Notes: generated from the sequence alone by a model not told the origin. Counted from the first letter of the stretch, positions 1 to 9,022 are shown. The stretch: DNA of 44,448 nt from Desulfurobacteriaceae bacterium (GCA_026987115.1 JALSNF010000026.1:1-44448); one strand, 5' to 3'. Translations and numbers: made by a program.

Positions 1-6
1 AATAGG

Positions 7-82
7 GCGGGCGTAGCTCAGGTGGTAGAGCATCAGCTTCCCAAGCTGAGGGTCGCGGGTTCAAGTCCCGTCGCCCGCTCCA
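7..82 (+). tRNA. tRNA-Gly (CCC)
   Basis: A complete 76-nt cloverleaf can be folded by eye. The acceptor stem GCGGGCG pairs with CGCCCGC, followed by T73 and an encoded CCA. The anticodon stem TCAGC/GCTGA closes a loop TTCCCAA, so the anticodon is CCC (Gly, GGG codons). The T-arm is GCGGG-TTCAAGT-CCCGT. Acceptor and T arms match the two tRNA-Gly(GCC) genes in this window (36959-37034 and 44231-44306), so they are recent relatives. It lies 23 bp before the tonB-like gene and may share its transcript. Confidence 0.97.
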
Positions 83-105
83 CTAAATAAGAACAAGGTA
101 AAAGG

Positions 106-837
106 GTGGGAAGGTATTCTAAACTTGACTTAATGTCCTTTGTTTGTTCTCTTTTGATTCACGCTTTCGTTTTTGGGGTTCTAGCTTTAAAGTTGGAGCT
201 CTCCCCCAAGTCTTACCAAGTGGTAAGCGTTGTTCCCTTAACTTTTGACTTGGATGTAAAGTCTAACTTTGTGGGTTTAAAGTCTTCAAAGGGTAAAGAG
301 TTGAAGAATGAAAGCTCTTCAGCCTCCTTACCAGCAAAGGGGAAGTCCTCTAGGAGGACTTATCAGAACTTAGCTTCTAATAAGGTTAAAGTGGTAAAAA
401 GGGGAGAGGTTAAGAACCTTCCTAAGCAAGGTTTAGCTGGAATTACAGGTAGTCTTCCCTTAATGAGCAAGAGTTCCGGAAACGGAAGGGCTTTTTTGAG
501 CTTGAAGGTTTCTTTTCCAGGCAAAAGTAAGGCCGATTCCAGCTTAAGGGTTTCCTTCAATAGGCTTACTCCTTATCTACTTCAAGTAAGGGATAGGATA
601 ATGAATAATTGGGAGCTCCCTTACTACAGAACTTCGGCCAAAAGGAAGGCTATTATCTCGTTGCTTATAGACAGAAAGGGCAACCTTCAGGAACTGGATA
701 TAGTAGAATTATCAAAGGATATAGTTTTTAACAGGTCTGTAATTTCGGCTGTTTATAAGTCTATTCCCTTTAAGCCTTTTCCGGAGGGAGTAAAACTGAA
801 ACAGGTTAATTTAAAGGTTTGCTTTGAGCTTAGGTAA
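106..837 (+). CDS. TonB-family energy transducer
   Basis: A 243-aa protein with the TonB layout. It has a short cytoplasmic N-terminus, one hydrophobic segment at about residues 9-30, a long Lys/Ser-rich linker (about 45-150), and a C-terminal domain (about 160-243) with the family pattern: an amphipathic stretch ending in NNWELP, then a strand with VDRKG-like 'LIDRKGNLQ', and a final strand rich in hydrophobics. TonB couples ExbB/ExbD and the proton gradient to outer-membrane transporters. No exbB, exbD or TonB-dependent receptor is nearby. The start is GTG at 106 with a purine-rich AAGGTAAAAGG upstream; an internal ATG at 133 would delete part of the leader before the membrane segment and is less likely. 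The linker is Lys/Ser-rich rather than the usual Pro-rich one, so the exact partner is uncertain. Its 3' end overlaps the next gene by 14 bp. Confidence 0.75.
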   Translation: MGRYSKLDLMSFVCSLLIHAFVFGVLALKLELSPKSYQVVSVVPLTFDLDVKSNFVGLKSSKGKELKNESSSASLPAKGKSSRRTYQNLASNKVKVVKRGEVKNLPKQGLAGITGSLPLMSKSSGNGRAFLSLKVSFPGKSKADSSLRVSFNRLTPYLLQVRDRIMNNWELPYYRTSAKRKAIISLLIDRKGNLQELDIVELSKDIVFNRSVISAVYKSIPFKPFPEGVKLKQVNLKVCFELR

Positions 838-1438
838 AGAGTTCCTCTTACTAACGGTTTCTAAGCTACTGGTTAAAACCTTAAAGGTTGAAGTAGAGTT
901 CCTCTCTCCTCCTGAGTTTCCCTGTATAGTCGCCTTCTGGCACGGTAGGATGTTCTTGCTCCCCTTTGCCTTAAAGGAGTTTTCAGATAAGGTCGCAATC
1001 CTTATAAGCAGGCACAGGGACGGAGAGTTAATAGCCAATATAGTTGAAAAGCTTGGCTTTAAAACGGTAAGGGGTTCTACTGGAAAAGGTAAAGGAGGGG
1101 AAAGGGCTTTCCTTAAGATGTTAAAACTGTTAAAAGAGGGCTACTGTGTAGCCATAACTCCAGACGGTCCTAGGGGGCCAAGGGAAAAGGTTAAGTTGGG
1201 AGTTGTTAAGCTGTCCTTGACTTCAGGGATTCCCATTTACCCTCTTACATTTGCTTGTAGTAGTTGTTTTACCTTAAACTCTTGGGATAAGTTTAAAATT
1301 CCAAAACCCTTTTCAAGGTGTAAGGTTTTACTGGGAAGTCCTTTAAGGCCCGAGGACTTTTCAAGTGAAGAGGAGATGGGGCTTAAACTTGAAAAGGAGC
1401 TTAAAAGTCTGACTGAGATTGCACGGGAGGGTCTTTAA
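824..1438 (+). CDS. DUF374 lysophospholipid acyltransferase-like protein
   Basis: A 204-aa protein matching the DUF374 group of the acyltransferase superfamily, often annotated as lysophospholipid acyltransferase or lipid A-type acyltransferase. Visible marks are FWHGRMFLLP near residue 38 (the H of the family's catalytic region), a middle block SRHRDGELIA, GSTGKGKGG, and the TPDGPRGP signature near residue 110 that binds the acyl donor/phosphate. It presumably acts at the inner membrane on a lipid or Kdo-type acceptor; the substrate cannot be read from sequence. The start is a TTG (824) inside the end of the tonB-like gene, implying translational coupling. Its stop overlaps the next start as TAATG. 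Confidence 0.82.
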   Translation: MSLGKEFLLLTVSKLLVKTLKVEVEFLSPPEFPCIVAFWHGRMFLLPFALKEFSDKVAILISRHRDGELIANIVEKLGFKTVRGSTGKGKGGERAFLKMLKLLKEGYCVAITPDGPRGPREKVKLGVVKLSLTSGIPIYPLTFACSSCFTLNSWDKFKIPKPFSRCKVLLGSPLRPEDFSSEEEMGLKLEKELKSLTEIAREGL

Positions 1439-2205
1439 TGGAGAGGATTGTTGCTCTTATTTCAGACTTTGGAACTAAAGACCACTACGCAGGAACCGTT
1501 CACGGCGTTATAAGCTCCGTTGCTCCTGAGGTTAAAGTTGTTGACATTACCCATCAAGTAAGGCCTTTTGACGTCGTTGACGGAGCCTTAAAGCTTAAGT
1601 GGTCTTACAGGTATTTTCCTACGGGAACTGTCTTCCTCTGCATGGTTGACCCTGACCCTTCGGCTGAGCCCGTTATCGTATCTACTGAGAGGTATTTTGT
1701 GGTGTGTCCCAATAACGGCATAGGGAGCTTAATGTTTGAGGAAGAAGAGCCTCAAGCCCTTTACCTTATAACCGCAGACCATTACTACATTAAAGGAAGG
1801 GGGAACTTTAGAACCAGAAACGAGCTTGCACCCGTAGCGGCGGAGCTCTCAAAACTTCAATCTGCCCGTCACTTGGGAGAGAGGCTGGAGCTCTCCCGTT
1901 TAAAGAGATTTCGCCTACCTCCTCCTAAAGAGGTTGAAAGGGGAAAGTACGAGTGCGTAGTTTTAGACGTTGACTACTTTGGAAACTTAATTCTTAACTT
2001 TGAGTTTAAGGGAGCTCTCCCTAAAAAGGCAGTCATTAACGGAGTGGTTGTTGAAAAGTCTTCTGAGGGATTTGCAGGGTTTAAAAGGGGGGAGCTCTTT
2101 ATAGGGGTTAACCCTGAAAATCACATTCAAATAGTTGCCTACATGGCAAACGCTTCTAAGCTCCTTAAAGCTGGAAGGGGAGCTAAGGTGGAGCTCTGGT
2201 TTTAA
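1438..2205 (+). CDS. SAM hydroxide adenosyltransferase family protein (DUF62), active-site residues altered
   Basis: A 255-aa protein of the fluorinase/chlorinase/SAM-hydroxide adenosyltransferase family. Seen: N-terminal SDFG (residues 9-12), DITH (37-40), a VDP motif (70-72), PNNG (91-94), a linker, then a C-terminal barrel with DYFGN and GELFIGVN. The full length matches the family (about 255-270 aa). Family members hydrolyse S-adenosylmethionine to adenosine and methionine using an Asp-Arg-His triad. Here Asp71 is kept, but the position of the Arg (VDPGVGxxR) is Pro78 and the position of the His (FHGRDxFAP) is Arg125 (FRTRNELAP). The fold assignment is firm, the activity is not: it may be a divergent enzyme or a SAM/nucleoside-binding protein. 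It sits within a probable operon before mnmG. Confidence 0.82.
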   Translation: MERIVALISDFGTKDHYAGTVHGVISSVAPEVKVVDITHQVRPFDVVDGALKLKWSYRYFPTGTVFLCMVDPDPSAEPVIVSTERYFVVCPNNGIGSLMFEEEEPQALYLITADHYYIKGRGNFRTRNELAPVAAELSKLQSARHLGERLELSRLKRFRLPPPKEVERGKYECVVLDVDYFGNLILNFEFKGALPKKAVINGVVVEKSSEGFAGFKRGELFIGVNPENHIQIVAYMANASKLLKAGRGAKVELWF

Positions 2206-2218
2206 GGGAGACTAAGAG

Positions 2219-4126
2219 ATGTGGGACGAAGTCTTTGACGTTATAGTTGTTGGAGCTGGCCACGCTGGTTGCGAAGCAGCTTTAGCGGCAGCAAGAATGG
2301 GCTGTAAAACTGCCCTCTTTACCGTTAACGTTGACAAAATCGCCGAAATGGCCTGCAACCCTTCAATTGGAGGAGTTGCAAAGGGCACCGTAGTTAGGGA
2401 GATAGACGCCTTAGGCGGCGAGATGGCAAAGAACATAGATGAGACGGGAATACAGTTTAGGCTCTTAAACAGGAAAAAGGGGCCGGCGGTTAGAGCTCCC
2501 AGAGCTCAGGCAGATAAGGAAGCCTACAGGAAGAGGATGAGGCAAGTTATAGAGAACACAGACAACCTAAAGGTAATTCAGCAGATAGTAGATGACGTAA
2601 TTGTTGAGAAAGGGAAAGTTAAGGGAGTAATTACCAACGTAGGAGCCCGCTACGGGGCTAAAGCAGTAGTTATAACTGCCGGGACTTTCTTAAGGGGAAA
2701 GATATTTATCGGCTTTCAAGAGTTTGAAGGCGGGAGGATGTGGGAGCCTCCCGCAAACAAGTTGAGCTCCTTTTACGAAAGACACGGCTTTAGAGTGGGC
2801 AGGTTAAAAACAGGAACTCCTACCAGGATAGACGGGAGGACCATTGACTTTTCAAAGATGGAAAGGCAGGACGGAGACACTCCTCCTCCCTTTTTCTCCT
2901 ACTGGACTACTCCGAGGAAAATAGAGCAACTCCCTTGCTGGTTAACCTACACTACTGCAGAAACCCACAGGATAATAAGGGAAAACCTCCACCGCTCCCC
3001 TATGTACGGAGAGTGTAAACTAATTAGCGGAGTAGGAGTTCGCTACTGTCCTTCAATAGAGGACAAGATAGTAAAGTTCCCGGAAAAAGAGAGGCACCAA
3101 GTATTCGTTGAGCCTGAGGGCAGGAATACCGTAGAGTTCTATCCAAACGGAACCTCAACGAGCTTACCTTACGACGTTCAAGTTGCGATAATTCGCTCAA
3201 TTCCCGGCCTTGAAGAGGCAGAGATAATACGGCCTGCCTACGCAATAGAGTACGACTTCATAGACCCAAGACACCTATACCCTACCCTTGAAACAAAAAT
3301 AGTTAAAGGGCTTTTTAACGCAGGTCAGATTAACGGAACCACAGGGTATGAAGAGGCGGCAGGACAGGGAATAGTTGCCGGTATAAACGCTGCTTTAGTA
3401 GCTTTGGGAAAAGAGGAGAGGTTTGTTTTGGGAAGGGACGAGGCCTACATAGGAGTTATGATTGACGACCTTGTAAATAAAGGAGTTAGAGAACCTTACA
3501 GACTCTTTACCTCAAGGGCCGAGTATAGACTCCTTTTAAGGTATGACAACGCCGACTACCGCCTTGCAAAGTACGGTTATAAGTTTGGCCTTTTGACAAA
3601 AGAGCAGTACGAAAGGGTTAAAAGGAAGTATGAGGCAGTTAAAGTGTTTATAGAAAGGCTTAAAGAGGTTAAGCTAAAGCCTAAGGAGGTTAACCCGATT
3701 CTTGAGGAAGAAGGTTCAACTCCCGTAAAGGAGAGTAAGAGTGCCTACGAGCTCCTTAAAAGGCCTGAAGTTAAGTTAAGTGAACTGCTAAAAGTCCTGC
3801 CCTTTGAGCTTTCCCTTGCAGATAGGGAGCTCCTTAAAGAGGTTTTAGAGGAAGTTGAGATTGAGGTTAAGTATGAGGGCTACATAAAGAGGCAGCTTGA
3901 GGAGGTAAAGAAGTTTAGGAAACTTGAAAACGTAAAGATTCCGGAAGACTTTGATTACGACCTCGTCCCTATTTCCGTAGAAGAGAGGCAGAAACTAAAG
4001 GAGATGAGGCCTTTAACTTTAGGGCAGGCTGCAAGGCTTGAGGGAATAAGACCTGCTTCAATTCCCATTTTGGCTATATACATTGAAAAGTGGAAAAGGG
4101 GAGAGTTGAAAGTTGGAAAGGCTTAA
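2219..4126 (+). CDS. mnmG: tRNA uridine-5-carboxymethylaminomethyl modification enzyme, FAD-binding subunit
   Basis: A 635-aa MnmG/GidA. With MnmE it installs the (carboxymethyl)aminomethyl group on U34 of certain tRNAs, using FAD, methylene-THF and glycine or ammonium. The N-terminal dinucleotide fold [10 protein letters not shown] is at residues 13-22, followed by [11 protein letters not shown], both family signatures. [10 protein letters not shown]-like '[10 protein letters not shown]' and the GYEEAAGQG motif mark the catalytic core, and the C-terminal helical domain that binds MnmE and tRNA runs to the end. The length is normal (about 620-635). The start is ATG, 13 bp after the previous stop. 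The last 14 bp overlap rsmG, a common pairing in bacteria. No mnmE is in the window. Confidence 0.98.
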   Translation: MWDEVFDVIVVGAGHAGCEAALAAARMGCKTALFTVNVDKIAEMACNPSIGGVAKGTVVREIDALGGEMAKNIDETGIQFRLLNRKKGPAVRAPRAQADKEAYRKRMRQVIENTDNLKVIQQIVDDVIVEKGKVKGVITNVGARYGAKAVVITAGTFLRGKIFIGFQEFEGGRMWEPPANKLSSFYERHGFRVGRLKTGTPTRIDGRTIDFSKMERQDGDTPPPFFSYWTTPRKIEQLPCWLTYTTAETHRIIRENLHRSPMYGECKLISGVGVRYCPSIEDKIVKFPEKERHQVFVEPEGRNTVEFYPNGTSTSLPYDVQVAIIRSIPGLEEAEIIRPAYAIEYDFIDPRHLYPTLETKIVKGLFNAGQINGTTGYEEAAGQGIVAGINAALVALGKEERFVLGRDEAYIGVMIDDLVNKGVREPYRLFTSRAEYRLLLRYDNADYRLAKYGYKFGLLTKEQYERVKRKYEAVKVFIERLKEVKLKPKEVNPILEEEGSTPVKESKSAYELLKRPEVKLSELLKVLPFELSLADRELLKEVLEEVEIEVKYEGYIKRQLEEVKKFRKLENVKIPEDFDYDLVPISVEERQKLKEMRPLTLGQAARLEGIRPASIPILAIYIEKWKRGELKVGKA

Positions 4127-4721
4127 GGAGCTCTGCTCTATAAACAGGATAGACCTTCCGGAGGGAGCTCTCGTCAAGTTTAAAGATTATAAGGAGCTCT
4201 TAAAGAAATGGGGAAAGAGGGTAAACCTTACCTCCCTTTTAGAAGACAAAGAAATTGAGGAGAAGCACTTTTTTGACTCCCTATTGGGACTTAAAGCCTT
4301 TGAAAGAGCAGGAATAGAGCTTAAAGGCAGAATTTGCGATGTGGGCTCCGGTGCAGGTTTTCCCGGAATTCCCCTTGCAATTGTAAAACCCGACTTAGAA
4401 TTTCTCTTAGTTGAACCTAGGAAAAAGAGGGCCGTTTTCCTTGAAGAGGTAAAAAGGAGGCTTTCTTTAAGCAACGTTAAGGTTGAGAACAAGTTAATTC
4501 AAGAAGTAAGCGGAGACTTTAACCTACTTGTTATGAGGGCAGTTAAGGAGCCGAAAGAGGCAGTTAAATTGGTTTCTCACCTGATAAAGGGGGGAGCTCC
4601 CCTTTGCATTTACAGGGGTAAAGAGAGCTTTAAAGGGGAAATAAAAGGATACAGTCTAAAAGAGATAGAAATTAACCCTTTAGGAGTCAACTTTAACCGT
4701 AAGTTTCTCTTCATAAGTTAA
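4113..4721 (+). CDS. rsmG: 16S rRNA (guanine527-N7)-methyltransferase
   Basis: A 202-aa RsmG/GidB, which methylates N7 of G527 in 16S rRNA using SAM. The diagnostic SAM-binding loop [15 protein letters not shown] occurs near residues 76-90, preceded by NLTSL and the HFFDSL motif, and followed by [14 protein letters not shown]. The family length is about 200-240, so this is a compact form. The start is a TTG at 4113, overlapping mnmG by 14 bp; AGGGGAGAG upstream can serve as ribosome binding site. It is the last gene of the run that starts at the tonB-like gene. Confidence 0.96.
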   Translation: MERLKELCSINRIDLPEGALVKFKDYKELLKKWGKRVNLTSLLEDKEIEEKHFFDSLLGLKAFERAGIELKGRICDVGSGAGFPGIPLAIVKPDLEFLLVEPRKKRAVFLEEVKRRLSLSNVKVENKLIQEVSGDFNLLVMRAVKEPKEAVKLVSHLIKGGAPLCIYRGKESFKGEIKGYSLKEIEINPLGVNFNRKFLFIS

Positions 4722-4767
4722 CGCCAAGCTGATTATATTATGTGTCAAATGCCCTTTGCCGTAAGGG

Positions 4768-4773
4768 TATAAT
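4768..4773 (+). promoter_or_regulatory. Probable -10 element for thrB
   Basis: A perfect TATAAT lies 31 bp before the thrB start in the 83-bp gap after rsmG. No good -35 sits at 16-18 bp; a weak TGTCAA is about 19 bp upstream. A leader of about 25 nt with TAGGAG before the ATG would result. Confidence 0.4.
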
Positions 4774-4804
4774 TTCCGCATAACTTACCCTTTAGGAGTT
4801 AAGT

Positions 4805-5695
4805 ATGAGGTTTTCGGTTTCTGTTCCGGCTTCAACTAGCAACTTAGGTCCCGGCTTTGACGCTTTAGGCCTTGCTCTAAAGCTTTACAACGAGTTTATA
4901 GTTGAACCCTCCTCCTTTTACTCTGTTGAGATAGAGGGAGAGGGGAAAGAGGAGCTCCCTAAAGACGATAAGAACCTCTTCCTTATGGCCTACCGCTCAA
5001 CTATGGAATACTTGGGAGAGAGGCAGCCCATAAAGGTTAAGCAGTTAAACAGGATTCCCCTTGGAAGGGGACTTGGGAGCTCTGCCACTGCAATAGTTGG
5101 AGGGATACTCGCTGCGGAGAAAATAAGCGGTAAGAAGCTTTCCCTTCCAGAAGTTATTGACGTTGCCTTTAAGTTTGAACCCCACCCAGACAACGTCCTT
5201 CCTGCCTATACGGGAGGTTTCGTTGTAGCTGCAACCAACGGAGACCTTACCTACGTAAAGCTTGACTGGCCCCAAGAGCTTAAAGTTGTTATAGTTGTTC
5301 CAGAGCTCTTCCTCTCAACTGAAGAGTCCCGCTCGGTTCTCCCTGATACTTACAAGAAAGAGGACGTAATCTTTAACATTCAGAGGGTAGCTTTACTCCT
5401 TGGAGCCCTCCAAAAGAAGGACTTTGAACTCCTTAAAGAGGCCGTAAAAGACAGGCTTCACCAACCTTACAGGTGCGACCTTATCCCTTCCTTCTGGGAA
5501 ATCCTTACCGAAGGCTACAAAGCTGGAGCTTACGCAGTTTACCTCTCTGGTGCCGGAAGTTGCATAGGAGCTCTCGCAGACAGGAACTTTGACCAGATAG
5601 GACAAGCAATGTGCAACGTCTTTGACTCCTTGGGAATAGAGTCCCACTATCTAGTTTTAGAGGTTGACCAAGAAGGGGCAAAGGTTAGGGAGTAA
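4805..5695 (+). CDS. thrB: Homoserine kinase
   Basis: A 296-aa GHMP kinase that phosphorylates L-homoserine for threonine synthesis. The N-terminus [18 protein letters not shown] is the homoserine kinase signature, and [12 protein letters not shown] (about residues 85-96) is the GHMP ATP-binding loop. The C-terminal glycine-rich motif 'AYLSGAGS'-like 'VYLSGAGSC' completes the site. Length is typical. It starts with ATG after TAGGAG. It stands alone, without thrA or thrC beside it, and has its own -10 box. Its stop region overlaps the convergent rsmH by 11 bp. Confidence 0.96.
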   Translation: MRFSVSVPASTSNLGPGFDALGLALKLYNEFIVEPSSFYSVEIEGEGKEELPKDDKNLFLMAYRSTMEYLGERQPIKVKQLNRIPLGRGLGSSATAIVGGILAAEKISGKKLSLPEVIDVAFKFEPHPDNVLPAYTGGFVVAATNGDLTYVKLDWPQELKVVIVVPELFLSTEESRSVLPDTYKKEDVIFNIQRVALLLGALQKKDFELLKEAVKDRLHQPYRCDLIPSFWEILTEGYKAGAYAVYLSGAGSCIGALADRNFDQIGQAMCNVFDSLGIESHYLVLEVDQEGAKVRE

Positions 5696-6572
5696 TCCTT
5701 TCTGCTGCCCTTAACTTGGCGCTCCTTGCCGCCGGGTTTTCCCTTACCTCTTCCTCTTTAGGCTCAACGGGCTTCTTTGTTAAGACTTTAAAGCCTTCAA
5801 GGTTCTTTAAGAGCCTTTTAACCAGCCTGTCCTCTAAAGAGTGGAAAGTTATAACGACTATCCTTCCCTTTTCCTCTATAAACCTTGACGCTTTGGGGAT
5901 TGCTTCCTCTATCTCCTCAAGCTCTCGGTTTACGAAAATCCTTATTGCTTGAAAGGTCTTAATTGCAGGATGTCTCTTCTTTCCCGCCCAGACCTTTTTG
6001 GGAATTACTCTCTCTACTATTTCTGCAAGCTCTCTTGTAGTTTCTATGGGCTTTAACTTCCTCCTTTTAACTATCTCCCTTGCAATCTTCTTTGCAAACC
6101 TTTCCTCCCCAAACTCAAAGATTACCCTTGCAAGTTCCCTTTCGCTCAGCTCGTTTACCACCTCCCTTGCCGTTAACTTCTGCCTTTTGTCCATTCTCAT
6201 GTCTAAAGGTTGCTCCTTCCAGACGGTAAAGCCCCTTTCTCCCCTTAAGTGGAAGTGGGAAACTCCAAGGTCAAAGAGAACACCTTTTACTTTACCAACT
6301 CCTTCTTCAATTAGCACTTGGTCTATCTGGGAGAAGTTCCCGTGGTATATGCTTACCCTGTTGCCGTAAGGTTTAAGCCTTTCAATTGCTCTCTCTATTG
6401 CCTCTTCGTCCCTGTCTATTCCTATTACCCTATTTTTGGGGTTGGCCTTTAGTATTGCCTCTGCGTGTCCTCCGCCTCCCAGCGTGGCGTCAACGAAAAC
6501 TCCCCCTTCTTCTGCTTTTAAGTATTCAATGCTTTCTTTGAGTAAAACCGGCGGGTGGTAAATTTCTTTCAC
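5685..6572 (-). CDS. rsmH: 16S rRNA (cytosine1402-N4)-methyltransferase
   Basis: RsmH/MraW, which methylates N4 of C1402 of 16S rRNA, a site shared with RsmI encoded at 17750-18595. Seen: HPPVLLKE at the N-terminus, [14 protein letters not shown] (SAM loop), [37 protein letters not shown] and the C-terminal [11 protein letters not shown] chose the GTG at 6572 (protein MKEIYHPPV..., 295 aa) because GGGAGG lies 5 nt before it; an upstream GTG at 6593 would add seven residues with no ribosome binding site. The usual mraZ/ftsL division-cluster neighbours are absent. It is the only gene on this strand here and ends 11 bp inside thrB. Confidence 0.96.
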   Translation of the reverse strand: MKEIYHPPVLLKESIEYLKAEEGGVFVDATLGGGGHAEAILKANPKNRVIGIDRDEEAIERAIERLKPYGNRVSIYHGNFSQIDQVLIEEGVGKVKGVLFDLGVSHFHLRGERGFTVWKEQPLDMRMDKRQKLTAREVVNELSERELARVIFEFGEERFAKKIAREIVKRRKLKPIETTRELAEIVERVIPKKVWAGKKRHPAIKTFQAIRIFVNRELEEIEEAIPKASRFIEEKGRIVVITFHSLEDRLVKRLLKNLEGFKVLTKKPVEPKEEEVRENPAARSAKLRAAERITP

Positions 6573-6662
6573 CTTCTCCTCCCTGCTGCACACTTTTTAA
6601 GCACTCTGCTTGCTCTTTGAACACAATTTATGTCTTAAATTACTCTTTTTTTACCTTTAAAG

Positions 6663-6678
6663 TGGCACGGCTCTTGCT
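6663..6678 (+). promoter_or_regulatory. Sigma-54 (RpoN) promoter of amt
   Basis: TGGCAC-GGCTC-TTGCT is an exact match to the sigma-54 consensus TGGCAC-N5-TTGCW, with the invariant GG and GC separated by 10 bp. The expected transcription start is near 6689, giving a leader of about 28 nt that contains GGAGGT before the amt ATG at 6717. The about 90 bp upstream (6573-6662) is where an activator such as NtrC would bind; I see no clear palindrome there. Confidence 0.85.
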
Positions 6679-6716
6679 AATATACGCTTGCGAAAAATTT
6701 TCTCGGAGGTTTAAAA

Positions 6717-7997
6717 ATGAGGCTTTTTTGGAGAGCTCTCCTTTTCTCCCTTCTTCCCTTAACAGCCTTTGGGGGAGAGGGGAAGTTAAACAGTGGAGAT
6801 ACTGCTTGGTTAATTGTTGCCACGGCTATGGTTATGCTTATGACCCCTGCAGGTTTAGCCCTCTTTTACGGGGGAATGAGCAGGGGGAAGAACATCTTAA
6901 ACACTATCGCAATGAGCTTTGTTGCTTACTGCCTTGTCTCTATCGTTTGGGTTCTTTGGGGCTATTCCCTTGCCTTTGTGGGAGACTTCCACGGGGTAAT
7001 AGGGACTTTAAAAGAGGTAATGCTTAGGGGAATAACTCCAAAGAGCCTTTCAGGCTCAATACCTACTCTTCTCTTTGTAGCTTTTCAAGGGACTTTTGCG
7101 GCAATTACCGTTGCAATTGCAAGCGGTGCCGTAATTGAAAGGTTAAAGTTTTCAACTTGGCTCGTTTTCTCCTTAATATGGATTACCTTAGTTTACGCTC
7201 CCATTGCCCACTGGGTTTGGGGGGGAGGTTTCCTCTCACACGACGGAGCCCTTGACTTTGCAGGTGGAACGGTAGTTCACATAAACTCGGGTATTGCAGG
7301 CCTGGTTATGGCTCTTCTCCTTGGGAAAAGGAGAGGATACGGTAAAAAGCCCTTTTTCCCCTCTTCCATAGTCTTAACTACTTTGGGTGCCGCCCTTTTA
7401 TGGTTTGGCTGGTTTGGTTTTAACGGAGGTTCTGCCCTTGCGGCAAACTCAAGTGCGGCACTTGCTCTTTTAACTACCAATACTGCAGCTTCGGCGGGAG
7501 CTCTCACCTGGCTTTTAACAGAATGGCTTATCTTGAAAAAGCCAACTGTTCTTGGCGCTGCTTCTGGTGCCGTTTCGGGGCTGGTAGCCATAACTCCGGC
7601 CGCAGGGTACGTTGACCTTTTCGGAGCTCTCGTAATCGGCCTCGTTTCCGGCATAGTTGGCTGGTTTGGGGTCTTTGTTTTAAAGAAAAAGCTTGGATAC
7701 GACGACTCACTTGACGCTTTTGGAGTTCACGGCCTTAACGGTATATGGGGAGCTATTGCAACTGGCATATTTGCAGTTAAGTCAATGGGAGGAACTGCAG
7801 GGGTTCTAGAAGGAAACCTCCCTCTCCTTTGGGTTCAGGTAAAGGCCGTTTTAACGACGGTTATATACAGTGCCCTTATGACTGCCGTCATCTTTAAGCT
7901 TTCAGAGCTCCTAACGGGAGGAGGAAGAGTAAAAGAAGAAGAGGAGATAGAAGGTTTAGACTCTGCAGTTCACGGAGAAAAGGGCTTTAACCTGTAA
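6717..7997 (+). CDS. amt: Ammonium transporter (Amt/MEP/Rh family)
   Basis: A 426-aa Amt with a cleavable-type N-terminal signal (about residues 1-20, ending LTAFGG) and about 11 membrane segments. It conducts ammonium across the inner membrane as a trimer. Conserved sites: DTAWLIVATAMVMLMTPAGLALFYGG, Asp180 in GALDFAGG, and the twin pore histidines His188 (VVHINSG) and His338 (FGVHGLNG). A start is fixed by GGAGGT 6 nt before ATG. It is preceded by a consensus sigma-54 promoter, which fits nitrogen control, but no glnK/PII gene adjoins it, unlike most amt loci. A GC-rich hairpin and an outer-membrane protein gene follow. Confidence 0.97.
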   Translation: MRLFWRALLFSLLPLTAFGGEGKLNSGDTAWLIVATAMVMLMTPAGLALFYGGMSRGKNILNTIAMSFVAYCLVSIVWVLWGYSLAFVGDFHGVIGTLKEVMLRGITPKSLSGSIPTLLFVAFQGTFAAITVAIASGAVIERLKFSTWLVFSLIWITLVYAPIAHWVWGGGFLSHDGALDFAGGTVVHINSGIAGLVMALLLGKRRGYGKKPFFPSSIVLTTLGAALLWFGWFGFNGGSALAANSSAALALLTTNTAASAGALTWLLTEWLILKKPTVLGAASGAVSGLVAITPAAGYVDLFGALVIGLVSGIVGWFGVFVLKKKLGYDDSLDAFGVHGLNGIWGAIATGIFAVKSMGGTAGVLEGNLPLLWVQVKAVLTTVIYSALMTAVIFKLSELLTGGGRVKEEEEIEGLDSAVHGEKGFNL

Positions 7998-8015
7998 GTT
8001 GAGTAAAGAAAAAGA

Positions 8016-8033
8016 GGGAGGCCGGGGCCTCCC
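8016..8033. terminator. GC-rich hairpin between amt and the outer-membrane protein gene
   Basis: GGGAGGCC-GG-GGCCTCCC is a perfect 8-bp stem. On the + strand it is followed by CAAAGAAAAAA, not a T run, so it is a poor intrinsic terminator for amt and may instead protect or attenuate the message. On the - strand a T-rich stretch follows it, but no gene reads in that direction here. Confidence 0.45.
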
Positions 8034-8056
8034 CAAAGAAAAAAAGGAGGTGTTCT

Positions 8057-9007
8057 ATGAGAAAAGGGCTAGCACTAATTTTATCAGCAATTTCCCTTTC
8101 TACTCCCTCTTTTGCAGGAAAGTTAAACTTAAAGGGAACCGTATCTGCAACTGCCTTTAAAGAGTTTAACGGGAGCTCTGCGGTTAAGCTTACAGATGCG
8201 GCTATTGAGCTTTCTAAAGACTGTGGTTTCTTGAGCCTTAACGGTGCCGTTGGCTCAATTTTGACTCCTACCTTGATAAAGCCTACTAAGGAGCTCTTAA
8301 AGGGGAACTTTGGAGTAGAGAAAAACGACAGGTTCGGTCTCCTTTGGGGTTCCCTCTCGCTCCTTCCGAGAAAGGACTTTCAGGTTGAGTTTGGAATTTT
8401 AACCACTATGGTAGGGCAGGAGCTCCCCTTAACCACGGACAACAAAAACATAGCTTTTGGTCTCCTTTGGAGCTCCCAGCCTTTTATCTACAGGGGAGTT
8501 AGGGCTTACTACAGAAGAGGAGATTACCTTTTCTACTCTGAATACGACTTTGGATGGGAGCTTAACGGAAGCAGTAGGGACAGGGCCTTAGGACTTGGAA
8601 TTTTAAAGGACAAGGGAAGTTTTAACTTTAGCTTTAACTACTTTGATTACAAAAACTACAAAGCTCTTTTAGACTTTAACTTGGGGAAAGAGTGGAAAGA
8701 CTACTTTGCCTCTCTTTCTGTAGATTACCATTGGCTTAAAGAGAACCCCTCAAAGAAAGCTGTTGGGGGAGCTCTCTATTTAGGCTACAACTTAACGGAA
8801 AACTTCTCCCTTCCCTTAAGAATTGAAGCTGTTAAAGACTTTAACGACTCCAACATATACGGCTTTAACTCTACTGCATACTCCTTCACTATAACTCCAA
8901 CCTACAAACTTAAAGGTAAGGCCACTTTAAGGGGAGAGCTGGGAGTAGTGAAGACAGGAAGTAAAACTTACGGCGAGGAGGCTTTTCAAGTTGCCTTTTC
9001 CTTTTAA
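8057..9007 (+). CDS. Putative outer-membrane beta-barrel protein
   Basis: A 316-aa protein I cannot assign to a named family. It has a clear signal peptide (about residues 1-20, cleavage after SFAG), then a mature part made of alternating hydrophobic/polar strands rich in Tyr, Phe, Gly and Asn, with paired turns such as YRRGDYLFYSEYDFG, and it ends in Phe (VAFSF), the usual C-terminal aromatic of barrels inserted by BamA. This suggests a porin-like barrel in the outer membrane. AGGAGGTG precedes the ATG. It lies 59 bp after amt, so the two may share the sigma-54 promoter, which would make it a candidate outer channel for nitrogen compounds; this is inference from position only. Confidence 0.65.
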   Translation: MRKGLALILSAISLSTPSFAGKLNLKGTVSATAFKEFNGSSAVKLTDAAIELSKDCGFLSLNGAVGSILTPTLIKPTKELLKGNFGVEKNDRFGLLWGSLSLLPRKDFQVEFGILTTMVGQELPLTTDNKNIAFGLLWSSQPFIYRGVRAYYRRGDYLFYSEYDFGWELNGSSRDRALGLGILKDKGSFNFSFNYFDYKNYKALLDFNLGKEWKDYFASLSVDYHWLKENPSKKAVGGALYLGYNLTENFSLPLRIEAVKDFNDSNIYGFNSTAYSFTITPTYKLKGKATLRGELGVVKTGSKTYGEEAFQVAFSF

Positions 9008-9016
9008 GCTTTTTGT

Positions 9017-9022
9017 TAGAAT
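9017..9022 (+). promoter_or_regulatory. Extended -10 promoter of plsC, apparently leaderless
   Basis: TGT-TAGAAT forms an extended -10 element. Only 6 nt separate it from the plsC ATG at 9029, so a transcript would begin at or within 1-2 nt of the start codon. There is no Shine-Dalgarno sequence before this ATG. Confidence 0.45.

Noticed and set aside
6573-6593. Upstream GTG start for rsmH at 6593
   Set aside because: The GTG at 6572 has GGGAGG 5 nt upstream; the earlier one has no ribosome binding site.
6573-6662. NtrC-type palindrome TGCAC...GCA near 6587
   Set aside because: Only one half-site matches; the other half is poor, so I do not call an operator.
6617-7027. 136-codon + frame overlapping the amt start
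   Set aside because: It is out of frame with amt, has no ribosome binding site, runs through the sigma-54 promoter and resembles no protein.
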